A stretch of DNA of 64,000 nt from Lentimicrobiaceae bacterium (GTDB lineage Bacteria > Bacteroidota > Bacteroidia > Bacteroidales > F082), in the NCBI GenBank assembly GCA_018661505.1, contig JABJIE010000017.1, positions 1 to 64,000 of the forward strand. The letters are read 5' to 3'. Below are positions 9,141-19,000 of this stretch, one piece after another. The notes below the pieces were generated by a model that worked only from the letters and a program-made list of their open reading frames with translations, was not told the DNA's origin and searched no databases. The position numbers and the translations under genes are program-made. Position 1 is the stretch's first letter. Each line of letters starts with the position of its first letter.

Positions 9141-10140
9141 TGTTTGGAACAATTAATAACTTTCCGTTGCTCATATCAGAAATATATGTCCTTAGACCTT
9201 TTATAATATTATCATAAGAAATTTTCTCGTTTATCTTTGTTTGTAGGCTTCCCGAGATAATTTTTTTCTGCAATAAACCTGAAATTCTATTGAATTCATC
9301 TTTTCCAATTTCATCTTTCCAATCAATGAGATTAAATCCAGATACTGTTTTGTTGTTGAAAATTATATCCATGGTATTTATATCTATTATATTTTTACCC
9401 GAAAGGCCACCATAAACAACCATTTCACCATCATTAGACAAACTATTAAACATTTGGCCAGCTAGCTGACCTCCCACTGCATCGTATGCTACAATTGGTT
9501 TCAGATCATTGGTTATTTCCGTAAGATTAGTCATAAAATTATCATCGGTTTCAACCAATACATGTTTTGCTCCAAGAGATTTTAATAGAGAACTTGTTTT
9601 TTCTTTTCTAACAATATCAATCACATCAATATTATTATCATAGGCTAATTCGCGAATAAATGTTGCAACTTGGCCTCCTGATGCATTTTGAATTATTGCA
9701 TTTGCTTTTTTATCTATTGCAAGTGAAAGCATTCCCCAAGCAGTAAATGGGTTTACAGTAAAACAAGCAGCTTGATTCATATCCATATCATCATGCAGTA
9801 TTATGATATCATCGGATTTTGCTAAGATGTATTCTGACCAGGTACCCGAGCCATTGTCTTGAATAAAACAACTAACTTTCTTACCAATTAGATGCTTTTT
9901 ATTATCACCACCATTCACGATAACACCTGATGCTTCAAAACCTGGTATTGCAGGTAAAGACTTAACAATATTATATGCACCCTGAATAAATGCTATGTCA
10001 GATGGGTTAACAGGAGCAGCGTGAACCTTTATTATAACATCATCATTATCAGGTTTGGGGACTTCTCTTTCTTCAATACTAAGCCCTAGCATTGCTCTTA
10101 TGATATTTTTATTATAAGCTTTGAGTAATACAGCTTTCAT
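9133..10140 (-). CDS. Zinc-independent MDR family (quinone/enoyl reductase-like) oxidoreductase
   Basis: The 335-residue protein is a medium-chain dehydrogenase/reductase. The N-terminal GroES-like domain (about 1-120) shows EVPKPDNDDVIIKVHAAPVNPSD and IPGFEASGVI. The Rossmann domain follows from about 140 (NPFTAWGML, NASGGQVATFI). Catalytic and structural zinc cysteines of alcohol dehydrogenases are absent, so it is of the quinone oxidoreductase or 2-enoyl thioester reductase (MECR) type, using NADPH. The usual GxGxxG-like loop is altered to ASGGQVA. It sits between gmk and nadD, 4 bases after gmk, and overlaps nadD. Its substrate cannot be deduced. Confidence 0.82.
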   Translation of the reverse strand: MKAVLLKAYNKNIIRAMLGLSIEEREVPKPDNDDVIIKVHAAPVNPSDIAFIQGAYNIVKSLPAIPGFEASGVIVNGGDNKKHLIGKKVSCFIQDNGSGTWSEYILAKSDDIIILHDDMDMNQAACFTVNPFTAWGMLSLAIDKKANAIIQNASGGQVATFIRELAYDNNIDVIDIVRKEKTSSLLKSLGAKHVLVETDDNFMTNLTEITNDLKPIVAYDAVGGQLAGQMFNSLSNDGEMVVYGGLSGKNIIDINTMDIIFNNKTVSGFNLIDWKDEIGKDEFNRISGLLQKKIISGSLQTKINEKISYDNIIKGLRTYISDMSNGKLLIVPNNE

Positions 10141-10144
10141 TTTC

Positions 10145-10717
10145 CTATTTATTTACAAAATCTGATACTATTTCCATGGCTTCCTTTTTGGCAATTTCCA
10201 AATCATCATTTATAATAGAGATATCAAATTTATCTGCAAACGTTAGTTCGTATTTTGCCTTACTGATACGTGTTTCAATATCATGCTTACTGTCTGTGTT
10301 TCTGTTTATTAACCTTTTATCTAATTCATCAATATTAGGGGGCATAATAAATACAGCTAATGCCTTGTCTCCATATATCTTTTTTATATTTAGGCCTCCA
10401 ACTACATCAACATCAAAAACAACATTGTCTCCAAGGTTAGTGATTCTATCAACTTCCGACTTTAATGTTCCGTAATATTTACCATCGTATACTTCTTCCC
10501 ACTCCACAAATTCATCATTAGCTATTTTCTTGCGAAAATCATCTACACTCAGAAAGTAATACTCTTTTCCATCAACTTCATTACCTCGCTTTGGCCTACT
10601 TGTAGCTGAAATGGAGAATGATAGTTTTTTTATCGAGTGCATTATATGGTGAACCAAGGTTGTTTTTCCAGCACCCGATGGAGCAGAAAATATAAGAAGT
10701 TTTCCTTTACTTTCCAT
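10145..10717 (-). CDS. gmk: Guanylate kinase
   Basis: The 190-residue protein has the P-loop SAPSGAGKTT at residues 11-20, the GMP-binding region with TSRPKRGNEVDGKEYYF, and the lid segment with RLINRNTDSK. It phosphorylates GMP to GDP. Length is normal for the family (about 190-207). It starts 2 bases after yicC, a conserved order in Bacteroidota, and so is co-transcribed from the promoter near 11613-11644. Confidence 0.96.
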   Translation of the reverse strand: MESKGKLLIFSAPSGAGKTTLVHHIMHSIKKLSFSISATSRPKRGNEVDGKEYYFLSVDDFRKKIANDEFVEWEEVYDGKYYGTLKSEVDRITNLGDNVVFDVDVVGGLNIKKIYGDKALAVFIMPPNIDELDKRLINRNTDSKHDIETRISKAKYELTFADKFDISIINDDLEIAKKEAMEIVSDFVNK

Positions 10718-10719
10718 GA

Positions 10720-11595
10720 TTATAAGATATTGAACAGTTGTTCTTTTATTTTCTCAAGTTCATCTTTCATTAACACCACAATTCTTTGTAGATCAGAGTC
10801 ATTAGCTTTGGAGCCAAGAGTGTTTATTTCACGACCTATTTCCTGAGTTATAAATCCAAGTTTCTTTCCGGATGATTTTTCATTATTAAGGTTTTCCAAA
10901 AAATACTTGCAGTTATTTTTTAACCGTACTTGTTCCTCAGTAATATCGAGCTTTTCTATGTAGTATATAATTTCTTGTTCAATTCTGTTTTGATCCATTT
11001 CGGGGTCATTTGCAAATTTTGCAATGTTTCCCTTAATTCTATTACGTATTCTTTCGATTCTATTTTTGTCGTAATTGTTTACCTCTTCAAGTAAATTGAG
11101 AATGTTATCAATTCTCATCTTAAAATCTTCTTCCAGATCGGCTCCTTCTTTAATTCGCGAATTATCAACAGCTTCAACGGCTTTTTCAATACATTTCTCG
11201 AATTGTAGGCTATCATTCTCATTTATAGCCTTCTCTCTTTGAGTGAAAACATCAGGCATCTTTACCACAAGTTCTAAAAAATCTGATGTACTATCTATTT
11301 TCAATGAATCGGATAGTTTAAGTAACTCTTTATGGTAATGCTTTGCCATATCCTTATCAATTACTGGAGCCTCATCGGCAGAATTATTATCTAGAGTTAT
11401 TCCAACATCGATTTTTCCTCTTATTAATGCATTGGAAATCATTTTTCGAATGTTAATCTCTTTTTCCTTTAGGTTCTGAGGCAACCTAAGATTTATGTCC
11501 AACTGTTTGCTGTTGAGCGTACGTATTTCTACTGTAATAGATCTATTTTCAATCGAAACAGATGACTTACCATATCCAGTCATGGATTTTATCAT
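10720..11595 (-). CDS. yicC: YicC/YloC family endoribonuclease
   Basis: The 291-residue protein begins MIKSMTGYGKSS and ends with the conserved DELEKIKEQLFNIL, both diagnostic of the YicC family (YicC-like N-terminal domain followed by DUF1732). The central segment EQEIIYYIEKLDITEEQVRL and the SGKKLGFITQEIGREINT block are also conserved. Members are cytosolic endoribonucleases; E. coli YicC is linked to turnover of the small RNA RyhB. It heads the operon with gmk. Confidence 0.93.
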   Translation of the reverse strand: MIKSMTGYGKSSVSIENRSITVEIRTLNSKQLDINLRLPQNLKEKEINIRKMISNALIRGKIDVGITLDNNSADEAPVIDKDMAKHYHKELLKLSDSLKIDSTSDFLELVVKMPDVFTQREKAINENDSLQFEKCIEKAVEAVDNSRIKEGADLEEDFKMRIDNILNLLEEVNNYDKNRIERIRNRIKGNIAKFANDPEMDQNRIEQEIIYYIEKLDITEEQVRLKNNCKYFLENLNNEKSSGKKLGFITQEIGREINTLGSKANDSDLQRIVVLMKDELEKIKEQLFNIL

Positions 11596-11612
11596 AACCT
11601 ATAATTTTTATA

Positions 11613-11644
11613 CAAAGATACGAACTAATTGATGCAGCTTCAAA
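11613..11644 (-). promoter_or_regulatory. Promoter of the yicC-gmk-nadD operon
   Basis: On the minus strand TTTG (11644-11641) is followed after 20 bases by TATCTTTG (11620-11613). Both boxes and the spacing fit the Bacteroidota sigma-A consensus. The -7 box ends 18 bases before the yicC ATG. Confidence 0.6.
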
Positions 11645-11778
11645 TTTTGGTTTTTGATTTGGCGGTCAATCAAATAAAGAATTTGTACATCAACAGCAGT
11701 AATTCACTTAATTTTTTGTTATTTTTACTTTGCTATATCAGATAAACATTTTAAAAAATCCCAGTAGATACCATTTTT

Positions 11779-12852
11779 GTGAAAATAAATGAACAATATC
11801 ATCTTTTTAGTGAGCCGCTGAGTTATTACAACGAAATGATTGAGGATATAGAAAACGCTAAAGATTATATTTTTATTGAAACATTTAGGATTGGAAAAGA
11901 TGAGATTGGAGAAAGGTTCAAAAGAGCCTTAACCAGAAAAGCTAACGAAGGTGTAAAAGTAAAATTACTGATAGATTATTGGGGTGCAGGTCCTGTTGAT
12001 AATGAATATTTTAGTGATCTCATAAAGCATGGAGGTGAGGTAAGGTTTTTTGAGAAAATAAAATTTAACTCTGATATATTTACACGTGGTCATAGAAGAA
12101 ATCATCGAAAATTATTGTTAATTGATGATTGTGTGAGTTATATTGGATCGTCAAATTTGACGGGATATAATATGAACTGGCGAGAATCTGTTCTGAGGAT
12201 GCAAAGTGATATCACAGTCACCTTTTCAAAACTATTCGATGAGGATTTTAAAAATTATAATAAGTATATCTTTAATAATCCATCAAATTCAAAGCGAGTA
12301 AATCATGGTACTTTTGAAATAATTAGGGATGTTCCATCAATAACCAGAAAACAAATAAACAATAAATTCATTGGTTTAATCAAGGAAGCTAAATCTATGA
12401 TTAATATTGAAACTCCATACTTTCTTCCGGGATTTTTATTACGCAGGGCACTTATGGATGCGGCCCAGCGTGGAGTTGAAGTAAATATAATATTACCAAG
12501 ACATTCTGATGTAACACTAATAGATATTCTAAGAAATAAATACTTTGGAGTATTATATAAATCAGGTGTGAATATTTTATTTTATGAAATGAATAATCTT
12601 CATGCTAAATTATTGTTAGTGGACAAAAAAACATTTGCAATTGGGTCGTCAAATTTCGATTACAGAAGTTTTAGGTACATGTATGAAATTATGCTAATCG
12701 GTAATAACGAATCCATCGCTCAGCAAATTAGCAAACATGTGGAAATAACCATTTCAGATTCAAAACTATTTAATTATGAAAACTGGAAAAAAAGACCACT
12801 TATCAATAAATTTTTTGAGTGGATTTTATTGCCATTCAGACATTTGTTGTAA
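11779..12852 (+). CDS. Phospholipase D family protein, cardiolipin synthase-like
   Basis: The 357-residue protein has two HKD motifs: HRKLLLID with H109, K111 and D116, and HAKLLLVD with H275, K277 and D282. The SSNLTGYN and SSNFDYRSF segments after each motif are typical of cardiolipin synthases. Unlike ClsA it lacks the two N-terminal membrane helices, so it is nearer the short ClsB/ClsC type; the C-terminal FFEWILLPFRHLL is amphipathic and may anchor it to the membrane. It probably joins phosphatidylglycerol or a related lipid to another phospholipid. The start is GTG at 11779, chosen because no ATG occurs before the first conserved residues. Confidence 0.85.
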   Translation: MKINEQYHLFSEPLSYYNEMIEDIENAKDYIFIETFRIGKDEIGERFKRALTRKANEGVKVKLLIDYWGAGPVDNEYFSDLIKHGGEVRFFEKIKFNSDIFTRGHRRNHRKLLLIDDCVSYIGSSNLTGYNMNWRESVLRMQSDITVTFSKLFDEDFKNYNKYIFNNPSNSKRVNHGTFEIIRDVPSITRKQINNKFIGLIKEAKSMINIETPYFLPGFLLRRALMDAAQRGVEVNIILPRHSDVTLIDILRNKYFGVLYKSGVNILFYEMNNLHAKLLLVDKKTFAIGSSNFDYRSFRYMYEIMLIGNNESIAQQISKHVEITISDSKLFNYENWKKRPLINKFFEWILLPFRHLL

Positions 12853-12966
12853 TTATATGACATCATAATACCACATACTGGTATGGTTATTCTAATTGGG
12901 ACGTTAAAAGTTCATAAATAATACATTACAAATACTAAATTGCTTTTTTTGATAGAAGAAAAGCCC

Positions 12967-12974
12967 TAATTTTG
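12967..12974 (+). promoter_or_regulatory. Putative -7 promoter element (TAATTTTG) for rocD
   Basis: TAATTTTG fits TAnnTTTG 45 bases before the ATG at 13019. Candidate upstream boxes are TTG at 12940-12942 (24 bases away) and TTTG at 12948-12951 (15 bases away); neither has ideal spacing. Confidence 0.4.
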
Positions 12975-13018
12975 CTCATAATTTTTCATTTCAAACCAAC
13001 CAAATAAAACATCAACTA

Positions 13019-14242
13019 ATGGCAGATATATTAACATCAAAAAAGGCAATGGATCTCGAGTATAAGTATGGTGCACATAATTATCATCCTTTACCAATAG
13101 TATTATCAAAAGGAGAAGGAGCTAAAGTATGGGATCTTGAGTGTAAAGAATATTTTGATTTCCTTTCAGCATATTCAGCAATAAACCAAGGCCATTGTCA
13201 TCCGAAAATTATTGGAGCCATGACTGAACAGGCAAGAACACTAACGCTTACATCAAGAGGTTTCCACAACGATGCATTAGGTCTTTATGAGAAATATATT
13301 ACTGAATTATTTGGATATGATAAAGTATTACCTATGAATACGGGGGCTGAAGCTGATGAAACTGCAATAAAGCTTGCTCGTAGATGGGCATATGATGTGA
13401 AAGGCGTAGAGCACGATATGGCTAAAATTATTGTTTGTGCTGACAATTTCCATGGTCGCACCATATCTATCATATCAATGTCAACCGATCCTGAATCTAA
13501 AGCAAATTTTGGTCCCTATACACCTGGTTTTATTGTAATTCCATACAACGATTTAAATGCGCTTGAAGTAGCATTGGAAGACCCTAATGTTGCGGCTTTT
13601 CTTGTGGAACCAATTCAAGGAGAAGCTGGTGTTGTTGTTCCAGATGATGGGTATCTAAAAAAAGCCTCCAACATGTGTAAGGATAATAACGTTTTATTTA
13701 TTGCAGATGAGGTGCAGACTGGTATCGCACGCACAGGCAGAATGTTAGCATGTGATTATGAAAATGTTCACCCAGATATTCTTATTCTTGGGAAGGCCCT
13801 CTCAGGAGGTGCATACCCTGTTTCTGCTGTTTTGGCTGATGATGAAATTATGTTGACAATAAAGCCAGGTCAACATGGATCAACTTTTGGAGGAAACCCT
13901 GTTGCAGCTAGAGTTGCCATCGCAGCACTTAAGGTTGTTGAAGATGAAGGTCTTGCAGAAAATGCAGAAAAATTAGGTAAAGTGTTCCGTGAAAGAATGG
14001 CGTCAATAGATTCTGATATGATTGATATAATAAGAGGCAAGGGACTTTTAAATGCTGTAATTATAAAACCAAAAGATGGTAAAACTGCAATGGATGTTTG
14101 CATGAAAATGGCAGAGAATGGAGTTTTAGCTAAGCCAACTCATGAACATATAATTAGGTTTGCTCCACCTTTGGTTATTACTGAGGAACAATTTGCAGAA
14201 GCTATGGATATAATTGAAAATACAATACTATCTTTCGGATAG
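13019..14242 (+). CDS. rocD: Ornithine--oxo-acid transaminase
   Basis: The 407-residue protein is a class III PLP aminotransferase. Ornithine aminotransferase traits are the N-terminal [50 protein letters not shown], the PLP aspartate in [11 protein letters not shown], and the Schiff-base lysine K259 in ILGKALSGG. It converts ornithine and 2-oxoglutarate to glutamate semialdehyde and glutamate, linking arginine breakdown to proline and glutamate. The length equals the family norm. It is monocistronic, with an intrinsic terminator 27 bases after the stop. Confidence 0.94.
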   Translation: MADILTSKKAMDLEYKYGAHNYHPLPIVLSKGEGAKVWDLECKEYFDFLSAYSAINQGHCHPKIIGAMTEQARTLTLTSRGFHNDALGLYEKYITELFGYDKVLPMNTGAEADETAIKLARRWAYDVKGVEHDMAKIIVCADNFHGRTISIISMSTDPESKANFGPYTPGFIVIPYNDLNALEVALEDPNVAAFLVEPIQGEAGVVVPDDGYLKKASNMCKDNNVLFIADEVQTGIARTGRMLACDYENVHPDILILGKALSGGAYPVSAVLADDEIMLTIKPGQHGSTFGGNPVAARVAIAALKVVEDEGLAENAEKLGKVFRERMASIDSDMIDIIRGKGLLNAVIIKPKDGKTAMDVCMKMAENGVLAKPTHEHIIRFAPPLVITEEQFAEAMDIIENTILSFG

Positions 14243-14268
14243 TTGCAATACCTTAAACCAAACTCATT

Positions 14269-14297
14269 AAAGCTATCCAACTCGGATAGCTTTTTTT
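14269..14297 (+). terminator. Rho-independent terminator of rocD
   Basis: AAAGCTATCC (14269-14278) pairs perfectly with GGATAGCTTT (14284-14293) around a five-base loop, and the T-run extends to 14297. Confidence 0.9.
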
Positions 14298-14311
14298 ATT
14301 GGTATATGGAC

Positions 14312-14344
14312 AAAAAAAAAGCTGTTACCCGAACGCAACAGCTT
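14312..14344 (-). terminator. Rho-independent terminator of the tonB operon
   Basis: On the minus strand AAGCTGTT (14344-14337) pairs with AACAGCTT (14326-14319) around a ten-base loop and is followed by a nine-base T-run (14320-14312). It lies 23 bases after the tonB stop and is back to back with the rocD terminator. Confidence 0.85.
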
Positions 14345-14366
14345 CATATAGATTTTAATATAAATC

Positions 14367-15041
14367 TTATTGAAGAGTAAACTTCACAGGCAGATTATAG
14401 CTAACCCTAACAGGTTTACCTCTCTGCATACCGGGTTTCCAGTTTGGCATACTCTCAACAACCCTTATGGCTTCCTCATCGCATCCACCTCCGATACCCC
14501 TAAGTACCTTAACATTTGAAATGCTTCCATTTGGCTCTACCACAAAGTTTATAAATACTCGGCCTTGAATATTTGTTTCCTTGGCAAAAGGAGGATATTT
14601 AATATTGTTTCCTAGGTATGCCATAAGCTTACCCATTCCACCAGGGAATTCAGGCATTGCCTCCACAACAGTGAAAATCTCAGCCTCTAATATTTCCTCA
14701 TCGTCATCGATGGGAATATATTCCTCCATCTCTGTATCATCATCAGCATCAACATCGATGTCTATTTCATCTTCAACCTCAACATCATCTTCAACAATAG
14801 TAATTTTTGTTACTTGCTTAGGCGGCGGCGGCGGCGGTGGCTTAACTTTTTGCTCAGTAATCGGAATGATTTCTTCAGGTGTATCATCGATTGCTCTTGA
14901 GGCAAGATCAATGGTAATCTTGTCGTAGTTTTTATATTCAAAAGCTACAAGTACAACTAAAAGTGCTATTATTAGGCCGATTTCAAAGAAATAAGGTTTT
15001 TTTCTTTCAAGATCTGCCTCTTTGGTCTTTCTGGCTTCCAT
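14367..15041 (-). CDS. TonB-like energy transducer
   Basis: The 224-residue protein has a short cytosolic N-terminus, one membrane helix (about residues 20-38, EIGLIIALLVVLVAFEY), a periplasmic spacer with a run of seven prolines near residue 70 and a strongly acidic segment (about 83-115), and a C-terminal TonB domain (about 135-224) with FINFVVEPNGSISNVKVLRG and a final PVKFTLQ. It couples the proton motive force to outer membrane receptors such as the one at 2289-5060. No exbB or exbD lies next to it. It follows vanZ by 59 bases and ends at a clear terminator, so it may be the end of the ruvA-sprA transcript or have its own promoter. Confidence 0.92.
   Translation of the reverse strand: MEARKTKEADLERKKPYFFEIGLIIALLVVLVAFEYKNYDKITIDLASRAIDDTPEEIIPITEQKVKPPPPPPPKQVTKITIVEDDVEVEDEIDIDVDADDDTEMEEYIPIDDDEEILEAEIFTVVEAMPEFPGGMGKLMAYLGNNIKYPPFAKETNIQGRVFINFVVEPNGSISNVKVLRGIGGGCDEEAIRVVESMPNWKPGMQRGKPVRVSYNLPVKFTLQ
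14820..14841 (-). repeat. GGC trinucleotide run encoding polyproline in the TonB gene
   Basis: Seven near-identical GGC/GGT triplets (minus-strand CCG/CCN proline codons) lie in an otherwise AT-rich region. They encode the seven-proline tract of the TonB periplasmic spacer. Confidence 0.8.
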
Positions 15042-15100
15042 TTTTTAATGTGTTTATGTTACCAAGTATAATTTGGCTAAATTAATAAATTATGCAATAG

Positions 15101-15496
15101 CTAATTGGACTTTTGTTTCTTTTTAAAGTAAAGCCAATAATATATCAAGAATCCAATAATAATGCCACAAACATCAGCTAAGAAATCATAAACGTTACCA
15201 TGTCTGCCATAAAAAACAAAGGACTGTAGTAACTCAGTAATACCAGCAAAAATTGTAACGGCAAGAAAAATACCTACAACATTTGATAATTGCTTTTCTC
15301 CAGATAAATTTTGAACTCTAAATCCATGTATTACTAACACCGCCTGCACACCAAAAATAAATAAATGAATTAGCTTGTCGTATGATAACCAATGCCAAAA
15401 TGAAACTACTTTTGGGAAGTAGTTGCCAGGCAATCCCATCAAAACCAGTATGGCAATTGCCCATGCTATTGATGGCAGAAGTCTCCTTAATAGCAT
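15101..15496 (-). CDS. VanZ family membrane protein
   Basis: The 131-residue protein has four hydrophobic segments (about 7-24, 40-60, 72-92, 103-122) and VanZ-like features: YDKLIHLFIFG after the first loop, and ITELLQSFVFYGRHGNVYDFLAD before the last helix. VanZ proteins give low-level teicoplanin resistance in enterococci, but in Bacteroidota the role is unknown. The gene lies 6 bases after gcvH, an arrangement common beside sprA. Confidence 0.85.
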   Translation of the reverse strand: MLLRRLLPSIAWAIAILVLMGLPGNYFPKVVSFWHWLSYDKLIHLFIFGVQAVLVIHGFRVQNLSGEKQLSNVVGIFLAVTIFAGITELLQSFVFYGRHGNVYDFLADVCGIIIGFLIYYWLYFKKKQKSN

Positions 15497-15502
15497 AAAT
15501 CT

Positions 15503-15886
15503 TTATGCGTCAATGATTGATGCATATGCATCCTTATCTAATAAATTATCTAATTCTGATTTATCTGTCATTTGTATTTTAATTATCCAACCATTACCAT
15601 ATGCATCCTTGTTTATGGCTTCGGGATCGGATTCTAATTCTTCATTGAACTCAATAATAGTGCCTCCAATGGGCATGAACAAGTCTGAAACAGTTTTCAC
15701 AGCCTCGATTGTTCCAAATGATTCGCCTTTATCAAGTTCTTCACCCTGGGTTTCAACTTCAACAAATACTATATCACCAAGCTCTTTTTGAGCGTAGTCA
15801 GTAACACCCATAAAAGCATAATCACCATCTATTTTAACCCATTCGTGATCTTCAGTGTAAAGTAAATTATCCGGGATATTCATCAT
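15503..15886 (-). CDS. gcvH: Glycine cleavage system H protein
   Basis: The 127-residue protein carries the lipoyl-lysine K64 in FGTIEAVKTVSD, and the flanking folds TEDHEWVKIDG and YGNGWIIKIQM are typical. It shuttles the aminomethyl group between the P, T and L proteins of glycine cleavage. Length matches the family. The other gcv genes are not in the window. There are two adjacent ATG codons; either start is possible. It lies 117 bases after sprA. Confidence 0.95.
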   Translation of the reverse strand: MMNIPDNLLYTEDHEWVKIDGDYAFMGVTDYAQKELGDIVFVEVETQGEELDKGESFGTIEAVKTVSDLFMPIGGTIIEFNEELESDPEAINKDAYGNGWIIKIQMTDKSELDNLLDKDAYASIIDA

Positions 15887-16002
15887 ATTAGTTTTAAATA
15901 TTACATCGTCAAAATTAAATTATTTTTTGCCCAAGAAACCAAGTATTTACAATTTTTTACAAAAATTATAATCGTTACAAATAAGACTAATAGAGCCAGA
16001 TA

Positions 16003-19000
16003 TTATTGTGCAAGGTTAAATCTTAAGCTAAATCCACCACTTGTGGTAGCATTCGGCATTTGATTAGATACGTATGGATTACTACTGGTCCAATTATAGT
16101 AGAATTTGAGCTGTATACTTTGACTTAGCATATAATCCGCCGCAAAGTTTAAGGTAAATTGTTTAGCACCAGCCGAAATCTGATTATTAACCTCATCAAT
16201 TCTTCGTAAGGTTGTTTTATTATCTCTTATTCCAAAGTCAAACTTCAAGTTTAAATCACTTTTGAAATTTTTATTCTTGTTACTACTTCCTGACATATTT
16301 CCGATGGTAAAATTGAGGTTTTTAATCCTATAACCCATACCAACAACAACTTCATTTCCAGTCACCTCAGTGAGCTGGTTGTTAACAAAGCTAAGGTCAA
16401 GTTTTCTAGATTTCTTAAATTCAACCTTGGCGGAAAGACTATTGTGCATGGTAATGTCAACACCAATAAGTGGACTATATTGCTCCATAATTGAAACAAT
16501 TCCAATATCATATTTTGTGATATAGTTGTAAGAATTAGGAAATGTCAAGCCTGGATCTTCTGGTTTAAAGTTAACATTTGTTGTCCATGATGATATGCTC
16601 AACATTGACCTATAACCATGAGTAATATTGACAGATCTAAATAATTTTCCAACAGCTTTAATTTTAGTTAGCCCATTAAATGTTACTCGCCAGTTTGGAA
16701 GAGGAAATGTTGGAAAAGGGTTTTTTATATTTACCTGTGAGGTTGATTCTCCCGAATAAGCGGAGAGAAAAGCATAGTATAATACTGGTTGTGAAGTAGA
16801 GGTGTATCCTCTTGGATATAAACTACCAGCTAAACTATCGTATACCTCTTCACCATCCCAAGAATTATTATTGTTTGCTAATCTGTATGCGACTTCTTTT
16901 CTTGATTCAAGGAAAGTTGCAAATGTACCTGAGATATTTGCTGAATCAGACTTCTCAAATGATGTTTTTATGATTGAATATGAAACACTGAAATTTCCTC
17001 CATCCATTGGGGTAAACTCTTGAAATACCGGGTTATTTATATCACTGCTTCCATTTCGGAAATAAGATTGATAATTACTGGCATATATTCTGTCTCCATC
17101 AATATCTATCTTAATGGCACCTAAAAAGTCAGCATTAATTTTGTAAGACATTGATTCTGTTGATTTTCTCATATATGGATTATTTAGAATGGTATCTGCA
17201 GTTATCCATCCATCTGCAGCAGCATCCCATTTAATATCCCTTTGATCTCCAAAAACAAACCCAAGTCCTGGGGCTGATGTTGCTAGGTTCACACCCATTA
17301 ATTCTGGCTCCTGATTAAACCCTGGAAGCACCATCCCATATCCTGAGCTATAAGTTAATGAACCTCCCTTTATTGAGAGTAACGTTTTAACAACTGTTTC
17401 TCCAATTATCTTGGCATAATTAACTCTGGGTTTTTCTATAGTATCATTGGTATCATCCGGTGGAGGAGGAGCACCGCCTCTAAGTCTTGATGATGGCCGT
17501 CCAGAACCTCCTCTTTTTGGAGCAGTAAGCTTTTTGAAGTAAGGAACCTTGTTGTAAAGTGTTTTGAGATCTAACTTACCATTTAATTGCTTCTGATTAG
17601 AATTCTCTATGGTATTTCCCATTCTCAATTGTATGGATGTTGGTGATGCTGTCCATTTATAAACTGCTTGATAACTTAATGCAACGGTAACCCAATCCAG
17701 AAGAGGAATCTTTTTAAAAGGCAAATTATATGTTACTTTGAACGACTGATTATATCGTTGCATGGTACCACCTGATGTGATGTCATTCCACACTTCTTGT
17801 TTGTATTCCTCCCATTCTTGGGTACTTTTATCAGGGTATATGGTTGGTTCTTTAATAAATGCATTGGCCCCTGCTGCAAATTCAAAAATTAATGACTTGG
17901 AAAAGTCATATTTCAAATCATAATCTCTGTTCCATGTCCATATTCGATCAATCGTTGGCTTTATTATAATATCACCAATACTCTTATCTCTATAAAGCAT
18001 CTTTCTAATACTCCTATCCATATCAGTTCTGAAGCTGAAAGTTTTTGGTAATAGATAAAAGTTAAAATCTTTAAGTAGTCTGAGATGTTTACTATTAAGA
18101 GCTTTTACCTTGCTTAGTGGCTTGTAATTTTTAGGCTTTGGATTGAAATTATATCCCAAGCCACCTCGATATTGGTTTTGATCATCATACTCAAAATCTA
18201 TATCTCTGTGCTTGTCTTGTGAATATGCAAAGGAAGCATCAAAGTTTTCAATATCATATACTCGTTGTTTCTTATTGGTACCAACCCTATCCTTCCGTAC
18301 ATTCATCAAATTAAAATTTTGACGAACAGTTTTATCAATAACTAATCTGCGCACTGAGTCACGCTTTTGTTTTTCTACATAAGTATCAAGATCATCCTCT
18401 AAAAGAACATCTGGGGCTAGCGGATTATATTCTGGTGTTATTGTTGTTAATGCATAATCATAATGAACGGGGATCCTAACACCGGCATTTTCACCAAAAA
18501 ACTTACCCATGTCCAAATCAGTTGACACCATAAAGTTGGTAACATGTTCAAGCGGTATCTGGCTAATTTTTTTCTCGATACTTGCAAATCCGGCTGAGCT
18601 ATGTGAGCTAGTTACAACAACTCTACCAAGATCTGCTAGAGTAGCTTCAACCCTTCCTGTAGCCGCCCATCCAGCATGATTATTGAAGTCTGTGAGTCTG
18701 AGTTCATCAAACCAAAGTATTGCACTCTTGTCCGATCCGTCGTCATCGGTTACACTACGTTGTTTAGGGTTTCTAACACCCAATAAAATTCCCTTTACAT
18801 CGCTGATACTAGGACTACCAAGTACTGTTATTTTATTTTTGCCAACATATTCAGTGTAAGGTTTATCAAGTCTAAATTGGCTATTGGGATCTCTCATTGC
18901 CACATTCCTATTTTGCTTAATCGTCACAAGTTGTTGCAATTCAATGTCAAAATTATTTACTTCTGGCCAAATACTATCCACATCGTTTGCAGTTGTAAAC

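Noticed and set aside
10176..10846. Plus-strand frames opposite gmk and yicC
   Set aside because: They are antisense to well-supported genes, lack known motifs and have no start context.
14581..14928. Plus-strand frame rich in serine, antisense to the TonB gene
   Set aside because: Low-complexity Ser/Ser-Ser repeats come from the acidic and proline codons of TonB read backwards; no gene traits.
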